From assembly GCA_037954325.1 (NCBI GenBank), contig JBBMNZ010000009.1, forward strand, positions 16,925,286-16,989,285: a stretch of DNA of 64,000 nt, in the 5' to 3' direction. Below the pieces are notes generated by a model. It had not been told where the DNA came from, did no database searches, and saw nothing but the letters and a program-made list of their open reading frames with translations. The translations under genes and the position numbers were made by a program. Positions 1-10,373 of this stretch are shown one piece after another (within the stretch, counting starts at the first letter, position 1; each line of letters begins with the position of its first letter). This DNA is from Fistularia commersonii. Taxonomy: Eukaryota; Chordata; Actinopteri; Syngnathiformes; Fistulariidae.

Positions 1-786
1 CGCTTCTAGGACTCAGTCCACTTCCCAGTGCCTTTAGAAACAGGCCTGGTGGACAAACACTTCTGGAACAAGTACCACTTCCCAGTGCCTTTAGAAACAG
101 GCCTTGTGGACATACATATCTAGAGACAGACCCAGTGGACAAACGCTTCTAGGACTTGGTCCACTTCCCAGTGCCTTTAGAAACAGGCCTGGTGGACATA
201 CATATCTAAAACCAGGGCTGCTGGACAAACGCTTCTAGGACTCAGTCCACTTCCCAGTGCCTTTAGAAACAGGCCTGGTGGACAAACACTTCTGGAACAA
301 GACCCACTTCCCAGTGCCTCGAGAAATAGGCCTGGTGGACAAACACTTCTGGAACAAGACCCCCTTCCCAGTGCCTTTAGAAACAGGCCTGGTGGACAAA
401 CACTTCTGGAACAAGACCCACTTCCCAGTGCCTTTAGAAACAGGCCTTGTGGACATACATATCTAGAGACAGACCCAGTGGACAAACACTTCTAGGACTC
501 GGTCCACTTCCCAGTGCCTTTAGAAATAGGCCTGGTGGACATACATATCTAAAACCAGGGCTTCTAGAACTCAGTCCACTTCCCAGTACATCGAAAAACA
601 GGCCTGGTAGTAAAACACTTCTGGAACAAGACTCTCTATCCAGTGCCTTTAGAAACAGGCCTTGTGGACATACATATCTAGAACCAGACCCAGTGGATGA
701 ACGTTTCTAGAACCAGGGCTGATGGACTGACACCTCTGGAACAGGACCTGGTTCACAAATGGATCTAGAAGAAGGCCCATAGGTTG
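1..786. repeat. 57-bp minisatellite array
   Basis: Tandem units contain the words 'cttcccagtgcctttag', 'aacaggcctggtggac' and 'aaacacttctggaacaag'. The word 'ttcccagtgc' recurs at 251, 308, 365 and 422, giving an exact 57-bp period. Because 57 is a multiple of three, short open frames run through the array on both strands; they are not genes. The array lies in, or just downstream of, the part of slc4a5 seen in this window. Confidence 0.9.
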
Positions 787-912
787 AGTGGTCACTTCTG
801 AGTTCTGACTACTGGTACTTTGGATCTTCGGTGACTGAATTGCACTTCTTGTAAGTTGCTCTGGATAGAAGCGTCTGCCAAAGGACCGTGATGTAATGTA
901 ATGTAATGTGAT
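787..912 (+). mobile_element. 3' end of an L2-type LINE
   Basis: The words 'ggatcttcggtgactgaatt', 'tgtaagttgctctggata' and 'agcgtctgccaa', followed by an 'atgtaatgtaatg' tail, are the typical 3' terminus of fish L2 LINEs. The same terminus is found at 42005-42076 behind recognisable L2 reverse-transcriptase coding sequence. This copy is severely 5'-truncated and interrupts the minisatellite. Confidence 0.7.
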
Positions 913-2115
913 TGCACTGACACCTCTACAACCTGGCTTGGTGGACATACATATCTAGAGACAGACCCAGTGGACAAACTCTTCAAGGACTCAGTCCACT
1001 TCCCAGTGCCTTTAGCAACAGGCCTAGTGGACATACATATTTAGAACCAGACTCATTGGACGGACGGGCCTAGAACCAGGGCTGCTGCTATGACACCTCT
1101 ACAACCTGGCCTGGTGGACGTACATGTCTAGAGCCAGACCCAGTGGAAAAACAGCTTAAGAACCAGGCCCAATGGAAAAACACATCTAGTGCCGGGGTTG
1201 CTGGACATAAATATTTAGAGCCAGACCCAGTGGAGAAACACCTTTAGAAACATGGCCACTGCCCAGACTCTAGAACCAGGACTGTTAGACAGGCACCTAT
1301 AGAAAAGCAGGACCACTGAGCAGACTTCTTTTGGAACTGGACAGTGACAGATGCCCCTAGAACCCAGTGAACAACCAACCAGGAAAGGAAAAGGAACCCA
1401 GGTTCCTTTCAAATGAGCAAGCATTGCTGGCGGCCCTGATCTACCACCTACACTTGCACCTATTAGAACAAGCCAGTTTCCTCTAGAACCGGGCTCAATG
1501 GACAAACAGCTTCTAGACCTGGGTCGTCTCCAGGACTGCACTTGCTGAACATAGAGGTCTCAAACCAGGCCAGGTGAAATCAGATACCTTGGACAGCCGC
1601 CCCTAGAGCCAGACCCAGTGGACGGACAGCTCCAGAACCGAGCCTCTAGAATCGAGCCTGGTGGACAGAAACCAGAAGAACTGCACTATTGGAAGGAAGC
1701 CTAGAGAGACCAGGCCTTGTAGAGAGATGCTTCTAGAACCAAACCAGTGGACAAATGCCTCTGGAACCAGGACCAGGGGACAGACAGCTCTAGAACTGGA
1801 CCCAGCGGAAGGAAGCCTCTAAAACCAGGCCAGATGGACAGACTCCTCCATTACTAGACCCGGTCCAAAGAAGCCTCTAGAGCCAGGCATGGTGGACGGT
1901 CCCCTCTAGAATCCGGGCCAGTAGAAAGACTCTCCTCGAGGCAGGCCAGAACAGACACTACTAGAATATGACCCGTAGGTGTGGCTTATAAGCTAGCAAG
2001 GCTAGCAAGCCTCTAGAAGCAGGCCCTGTGGACAGATGCTTCTGGAACCCACCCACTGACCCAAGATGGACACCTCTAGAGCTGGACCCTCTAGACCCCT
2101 CTAGAACCCTGTGGT
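913..2115. repeat. Degenerate continuation of the minisatellite
   Basis: The words 'ctagaaccaggcc', 'ccagtggacaaac' and 'cctctagaac' recur irregularly with 30-60 bp spacing. They look like older, diverged copies of the 1-786 array. No coding exon is visible in this stretch. Confidence 0.75.
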
Positions 2116-2267
2116 GCAGATCATCAGCTGTACCAAGCTGAAGGAATGGACCGTGGGAAGAAGCTCGAAATCGCTATTTCCCTCGCGTCGTCGTCGATGA
2201 TGTCACTTCCTCCAGGGATAGTGTGTGCATGTGTGTGCGCGCACGTGGGCGCCATGCGGAGACTCAC

Positions 2268-2375
2268 GCAGGCGGCCGAGGCTGCTGGAGGGCCGGGCGC
2301 GCAGGTCCTCCGTGGAGCGGTGGATCCCGGACGCCGAGCTAGTGCTACGACTCAGGTTAGCCTGCGGGCTACGGT
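2268..2375 (-). CDS. slc4a5: slc4a5 coding exon ('NRSP...HRSTEDLRARP')
   Basis: Acceptor 'gccgcgccgtcag', 108 bp (2 + 35 codons + 1), donor CTGC|GTGAGT. With the A carried over from the previous exon it reads NRSPQANLSRSTSSASG, then IHRSTEDLRARPSSSLGRL. The NRSP and STEDLR words match SLC4A5. The start is set by frame: of the nearby AG acceptors only this one keeps phase 1. A CA-rich run begins about 25 bp into the next intron. Later exons are outside the window. Confidence 0.85.
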
Positions 2376-5300
2376 CTGACGGCGCGGCGGCGGGTTAGCG
2401 AAGAAGAGGAAACGTCGAGAAGAAGTGGAACCACAGGGAAGGTTGCGAGAAGGTGTGCGGAGAGAGAGACAGTCGTAGCGATTGCTAAGCGGCGGCCGAT
2501 CGATGGAGCTCATGGGAAATCCGGCGGCTAACTCACTGCTGCCGGCGTTGGACGACTTGCCGATGTCGGCCAGCGAGCGGTGGATCGGCTTCTTGGTCTG
2601 GTGGCGATGCTTCCTTAGTAGCACGAAGCTAATCTTCTCCTTCAGGTCGGCGGAGATGAGCCCGTCGGCGATCTGCCGCTCCACGATCTCGTCTGCGGAG
2701 CGAGGACAGACACGTCTCCTTAAGATGCTAAGATGCTAAGCTGTACCGTGGTATAAGCGTGGTATGCTGCCAATGCTAACCTTGTCAAGCTAATGCAAGA
2801 GTACTCTTGCGTGATAGCCAGGGAGGGACAATCTTAGATATGAAAATGATCGAGAATTAAATGGTTGGCGCGTGAAATGCTACGAATGCTATCTGCCTCT
2901 AGCTTATGCTAACTTCCTGTAGCTTATATTAACTTCCTCTGGCTTGCCTGGGACAATGATCCTTTAAAATAATAGTAATGTCAAATCTAAAGACTAGTGC
3001 ATGAAATACTGCCAATGCTAACTACTTCTAGATAATGCTAAGTTCATCTAGCATGATAGCCAAGGAGGGAGAGAGCCTTTAAAATAAAAATATTCTCCAA
3101 CTTAAGGGTAAGTGCACGAAATGCTGCCAAGGCTAACTACATCTTGCTACTGCTAGCATCTCTGGCATGATAGCCGGAGGGGTTTGGGGGGGGGCAGTTT
3201 AAATAATAATAATGATAATGTCAAATTAAGGGTAAGTGCATGAAATGTTGGCAATGCTAACACCTTCTTGCTAATGCTAACTTCATCTAGCATGACAGCC
3301 ATGGAGGAAGACGCTTTAAGATAATAATAATGTCAAATAAGGCAAAAGTGCATGTGATGCTGGCAACGCGAACATGCACTTAGCATAATGCTAACTTCAT
3401 CAACATGATAGCCAGGGAGGGAGAGCCTTTAAAATAAAAAGTGTATGAAATGTTGGCAATGCTAACACCTTCTAGCTAATGCTAACTTACTTTAGCATGG
3501 GAGCCATACAGGAAGACCCTTTCAGATAATAATAATGTCAAATAAGGCAAAAGTGCATGTAATATTGGCAACTTCCTCTAGCTAATGCTAACCTCCTCTA
3601 GCTAATGCTAACCTCCTCCATCATGACAGCCTGGGAAAGAGAACCAATCGCGTAAAAGCCTCCGCCGTTACACTCCAACAACCGACGCCATGTTTGTAGT
3701 TCCAAACTTCCGGCCGACCCACGCTTCTTTTACCCGGCAACCGTTGCTCGGCAACGGGACTGACCTACGATCTGCGGCAGCGAGTATCCCTCCAGGTCCA
3801 GCAGGATGCTGCCGGTCTGCAGGCAGGTGCGCAGCTCGAACAGGCTATGGAGGGTCAGCGTGGACACGTGGGGTTTGCTCCAGCGTTCTCCTCCCTCCTC
3901 CACCTTCTCCTCGAACTTCACCCACCTGCGGGGGAATGGTTTAGCCCGGGTCGCGCCACTTGCGCAATAACGCGGGGGGGGGGGGGAAGCAGGGGTTTGA
4001 CCCCTAAATCCAATCAAAGCTGACCCGCTAGCTAATGAAAGCGGCGTTAGCATACCTCGCCGACTCTTTCCACTCCAGCTCGCCGCCCTCGTGCTGCAGC
4101 GTGTCCATCTCGGTGAAGATGGTGGGCGTCGGCGCGCCGTCGTCGTCCGCCAGGATGTGGCGCAGTCGCTCGGCCGCGGGGGAAACTGAGGATTACAGAT
4201 TACTTTTAGAAGCGTTAGCCTCCGAGAGGCTAATCGCTTCTGGTTGAGGCCGAAAGCCGCACGGCACGTTCACAATGGGCGGCCATTTTGTTTTTTTCCT
4301 CGCTCGATGACCTTTAACCCCCCGGGAACGACGTGCACATGTTAAAAACGTGCACACCCCACCATGAGAACCCCTTCATTCTTCAAGAAGACCACCAAGG
4401 TGCTGGTATGAGCAGGTATCTTATTTTTTAAATTTTTCCTTTTATCATACGATTGTGCACTCCTTACCTCACTTGTTTACTAAGACACTTTATAGTTTCA
4501 CTGAGACACTTTATAGTTTATAGTTTGTTTTTATTTCTAATTCTGCCTTTTGTTTTTATTATTTATTACTGTTATATTTTCTGTAACTCTGGCACAACAA
4601 TTTCCTTCGGGATAAATAAAGTCGTTCTTATCTTCATGTTCCGGTTTCACACACACACACACACTTTTTAATGAGTGTCTGATGAGGCTGTGCGATCTAT
4701 CACCCGTCTCTGATGTGACACCGAACCAATCAATCTCCATTATCAATATGACACCTCAGGGCTCATTGGCCCATCACCCCTCACACACACACACACACAC
4801 ACACACCAGTGTCCCGTGACCCTCCCTCCCTAACACATCCTTGCAACAGTATCAATCAATACAAAAAAAAAAAAAAAGCTGATTTGGACGGTTGCCGTGG
4901 TGACCATCTCAATAGACCCGACACAAAGGGGGGGTTCAATCAACGCTTCCGCGAACGGGACGATTGTGTAACCGACGTCAACGATGCCAGGCGATGACAA
5001 CGCCATGGAATGTTCCGGAGAACCCGGTTCCGTGTTTTCGGTGCACGTGTTCCGAGTCGGGTCACGGATCGTTGAAGAGCAGGTCGTTGGTCGAAACACG
5101 ACACGTCGCATTAACTTGGTAGGAAAGTCGTCGCTGGACGCTAGCAAACAAGCTAATCAAAAATGGCAACGACAACGAAAACTGCAAAAAAAAAAGCGAC
5201 GACAACTACGATAACATCGACAATTACGCTAATAACGACAGTCACAATGACAACAACTACGACAATTTCAGCTCCAACAACAACAATAACAACAGCCGAG

Positions 5301-6663
5301 CGCAGTAATAATAATATCAACAGCAATGTCAACAGTGGCAACGACAACAACGGCTACAACGCTAATATCAACTAAGGCAACAACCAGAAGGACAATGACA
5401 ACCACAGTAACAATGATAATATCAATGGCAACAACAACAATGAGACAAACCTACACAAGTTGAGCTACTATTTGTCCGTTTGGACAACAAAACAACAGCC
5501 ACAATAACAATGAGAACAATTTCGCGGAAGAAACAGCAAAATATTGACAATGGCAACGGCAACAACAACAACAATAACCACAACGACAACAATTTCCACT
5601 GTGACGGCAGCAACAACGTCAACTGAACGTCAACTACGATAACAACAGCAACAAAAACAACAACGACAAGGACAAAGGAAAACAGCAACGAGAACATAAA
5701 CAACAACAACATTCATAATAATGGCAACAATAACAATAGCAACATGACAACAACCACAGGAACAAGAACAACGACAATAGCAGCAACAATAATGTCGGCA
5801 GCAACAACAAGAAAAGCAACGACAACAACGATGATAAAAAATATCGGCTACCAAAATAACAGGCAACAACAATAATGACAACAACAAGAACAAGATAAAC
5901 AACAATAGTAAATATATCAACTATGATAACAACAGTAACAACAATAATGGCAACAATGACTGGATCTACAGCAACAATAACAATAAGGACCACGGCAACA
6001 AGAAAAACAACAACAATAACAGCACGAATAACAATATGAACTATGGCAACAACAATAAAAAAACAAAAAAGACAGGAACAACCATAATAAAGGTGACAGT
6101 GATAACGACAACTTTTTCCACTGCGACAACAACCATAACAACAATGCTAAAAAATATCCACTAGAATAACAACAACAATACGACAATGAAGAGAGCAAAC
6201 ACCAACGACAACAACAATAATAATATCAACAAAGACAACAACAACAATAATAACAATAACGACAATAATAACAACAATAATGAGAACAACATAGCAACAA
6301 TAATGAAGACAGCAAAAACCAACAGCAACAATAACGACGGCAACAAGAAAACAAAATAATTAGCAATAGCGATTACAATTTTCACAATGACAACAAAAAC
6401 AATATTGACTGACGATACCAACAACAACAACAGCAAAAAAAAACAACAGCGCTAACAGCAACTGGAACAATAAGGACTACGACAATAATAATAACAATAA
6501 CAACAATGATAATAACAATAAAAACAATAATAACCTCATATTAATCTTCATAAAGTTTTCTAGGGTCGTGTCCACATACTGGCAATACTGAAGAACCCGA
6601 CATAGACTTGCACATGTGCGTTAGCCAAGTGTGCTAACATCCATGCGCTTGTTGTGCGTGCGC

Positions 6664-6695
<32 letters not shown>

Positions 6696-7657
6696 AAACA
6701 CAAACACACACACACACACACACATTCTCCCACCGGTCTGAGAATATTCACCTGGCTAACTTTTACTCACCACTAAGGTTGACTAGAACGCTAATGCTAA
6801 TAATAGCTCAGATGCGTCAATGCTAGCAATCTGCCTGATTGCTTTACCTGCTGTGGCAGAGCAGGCGCCGCTCATAGCAAGCCAAACAAAGCGGCATGTG
6901 TGCTAACCGTCCCCTAGCTTGTGTATGCTAGCTGTGACCTCAAAGCTGCGATGCTACTGGTCAGCTGAGAAACATGTCATTTTAGCAAATTAGCTTCATT
7001 TGAATATGTGAAAAAATGACTCTGCCTGCCGAATGCGAGGAAAAGTTAGCATTTGGCTAACAAAAGTTAGCAGTCGGAGGAAAAAACACCAAGCCGCGTG
7101 GGATGACCGGCTATCGGAAACCCTGTTGCCGATGTTTGGCGTCTGGACGTTTTACCTGCTCACCACAGGACGCCACCACGAGCCAATCAGAGAACGGAAC
7201 CCGGCTCGGACGGCCACGATTGGCTCATTGCAAACATTCCAAACGCTCCGACCACATCTGGATCGGCGTGCGGATGCGCAGGTCGGCCGACTCTCCGAGA
7301 AAAATAAAGCGAAACCGAGGATACCCCCGGGCTAGCGAGCGGTTAGCGGATAGCAGTTAGCGCCTCAGTGGTTTACCTGGTGGAGATCCAGGTAGGGTCC
7401 AGCGGGACGCCATCATGGCAGCCCCTCCTGAGCCGCACGCGAAGGTCGGCGTCGGCGCCGCGAGCGAAACAAACGAAAGCGAGGTCCGCTGGTGGGAGGA
7501 GGGCGGGCGAGCGGCGCTCCCTCCCCCGGAAAAAATAGTTTGTCCGCCTCTTCGGCGTCGCAGCCCCGTCTACGGCGAGAAGGAGGAGGGGGTTCCGGAC
7601 TAAGCCGCGGTGAAAATCCACTGAAATCTCCAAAGCAGCAAAGAGCCAGAGGCTTTC

Positions 7658-7690
<33 letters not shown>

Positions 7691-9705
7691 AGGTGGGGGG
7701 CGACACACACCAACGGGTCTTGAAGTGGCGCGCACACACACACTCTCAGAAGAAACCTAGCGCGGCACCTGCAGCCCAGGAGGCGCCTTTGCTGACGTTC
7801 CACTGAGGGCCCTCTAGAACCTTCTAGAACCATCTAGAAGGACCATGTTCTCCATGGACCTTCTCTTTCACCCGCCGCTTCGTTCCTCAGCTCTAAGCAG
7901 CTTACGGGCCTGGCGGCCCCTTTGGGCCCACGCCGTCACATACGTGGCCCCGCGACCCCGGCGGCGCGAAGGGGGCGGAGCCTGGGAGGGGTCGGGTTCC
8001 TCGCCGTGGAGGCGGAGGGGCGCCCCCTGCTGGGGGGAAAGTGTACTGCGGCGGGGTTACCTGAGGGGGCGGAGCTTGAACCCGGTCGAGGGGGCGGGGT
8101 TTAACCATTCACTCACTCATTCATACGTCACGTGGGACACACGTGCATGTGATGCTGGCAACGCTAACTTCCTCTAGCTAATGCTATGCTAACTTCATCG
8201 AGCATGATAGCCAGGGGGAGAGACCCTTTAAAATGAAAATATTCTCAAACTTAAGGGTAAGTGCATGAAATACTGCCAATGCTAACTACTTCTAGATAAT
8301 GCTAAGTTCATCTAGCATAATAGCCAGGGAGGGAGAGCCTTTAAAATAAAAAGTGTATGAAATGTTGGCAATGCTAACCGCCATTCACTCACTCATTCAT
8401 ACGTCACGGGGACACACACCGCCATTCACTCACTCATTCATACGTCACGGGGGACACACCGCCATTCACTCACTCATTCATACGTCACGGGGGACACACC
8501 GCCATTCACTCACTCATTCATACGTCACGGGGACACACACCGCCATTCGCTTATTCATTCATTCATTCATTGTATTCACTCACTCATTCACATAAAGAGA
8601 TATACAATATTCACTCATTCATTCACCCATTCATTCATTCATCGTATACAGACATTCACATGTACAGATGTACAACATTCACTCATTCATTCATGGGTCA
8701 CAGAGCGATTCAACCATTGGTTCATAAGTCATTTAGCAATTTATGCTATCAGTTCACTCATTTATTCATTTGTCATATAGGGACATTCATTCATTCACTC
8801 ATTCATTCACATCCTGTTATATTTAATTCATCTTCCCTCAGCTGCAGGGAATCTTCAAATCTTTGTACTTAGGACCTTAAAACACTTGATAGCCTTGACG
8901 ATTTATATTGTATTGTATTTCTTATTCTCCCTCCTTCCTACTATTATCTATTACTGTTCTGTTTTTTGCTTGAAATTCTGGCACAACAATTTCCTTCGGG
9001 ATAAATAAAGTTGTTCTCATCATAAGTTATATAGAAACAACCATTCACTCATTTATTCATAACTCACACTACGAATTGTGTTACCGTGCTACGTTAGCTT
9101 AAATCAGCCACTGTTCCATATAAATTAGCTTCCTCCTACATGACCTTTGACCCCAACCCCTCTAACCTGAGGGGTCGGCCCCCCGCCCATCCCCTTCCTC
9201 GTCCTCGTCGTCCTCGTCGTCGTAGCGCCCCTCCCTGCCGGGGTCGTAGTGTCCGCGGTGGGCGTGGCCTCGGCGTGGCCGGGGGTCGTAGTGGGCGTGT
9301 CGCGCCTCTCGGTCGCTGTCGGCGACGTAAGAGCGGTGGCGGCGCCGCTTGCGCCGGTGGGAAGCCGGAACGCCGATGTAGAATGGCTGAGCCTCTGAGA
9401 GGAGAAACAGGAAGTGAGCGAAACCAAACTTTTTTTTTTTTTTTTTTTTTTTTTACACCATCCTCTCCCCGCAACAACCACATAATAGCTAGTTTCCATG
9501 GTAACCAACCATCGTCCTCGTCGTGGCGCCGGTGGCCTCGACTCCGGCCCTGCTGCCAATCATGGTGGTCCATCCTGGAACAGAGGGGGCGGGGCTTAGA
9601 CAGGCTGTCAATCATCCAACCCAGGTGGGAGAACCAGGAAGTGGAAGAGTCCATAGAGGGCAAATAGGGAGGGGGAGGGGTCATCATAGCTGAAATTCCA
9701 CGCTC

Positions 9706-9750
<45 letters not shown>

Positions 9751-10328
9751 ATCCTCCTCAGTGCGTCACCGCGGCAACGACAGCCCCTGTTGCCTGGTCG
9801 ATAGTGACCAGAAGAAAAGTCGATGGAAAACCCCCGGCAGCCCCACAGAGGGGGGGAGCATAAATGCTAATGCTAAATGCTAAAACGTATTACCACCTTA
9901 AGCATTTCTCCTTCTTCTCCGTCTCTTCTCCACAGCCAATCAATATCCCCCATTTAACCCTCTTCCCTGTGTGGTCTACCATGAACTATCATGTCCTCTT
10001 TCACTACGTCAAATTTGGCATACATGTCTTGCACCAGTCTACCAAACTTAGCCACTCCTCTATTGCATGCTTATTCTAGGCATACAAAGGGACAATGCAG
10101 CTCCCTCTGACATTCCCTGTAGTTCAGAACATAGCATTTAGCACATGATAGCATGAAACATGCTAATATGCTAGTACTAGCAATGTAAAAAGTACAAGCT
10201 ACTTTTTGCAGTACTTTGATTTTGGTGCGGTTAATTAACAGGTAATAGGGGGTCGGGTCTCGCGGGCGGATCAATAGACATGATTTGTGATGCCCGATCA
10301 ATCACTGATCAGTGAGTGTGAAGGACAG

Positions 10329-10373
<45 letters not shown>

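Noticed and set aside
2268..2331. Shorter slc4a5 exon starting at the 'cactag' acceptor
   Set aside because: It would break the reading frame; the acceptor at 2376-2377 keeps phase and restores the family word NRSP.
5630..6436. Several Leu/Cys/Ser-rich minus-strand frames resembling membrane proteins
   Set aside because: All lie in the imperfect CAA repeat; the hydrophobicity comes from its TTG/TTA complement.
9140..9667. 175-codon plus-strand frame
   Set aside because: Antisense shadow of the two N-terminal slc4a5 exons on the minus strand.
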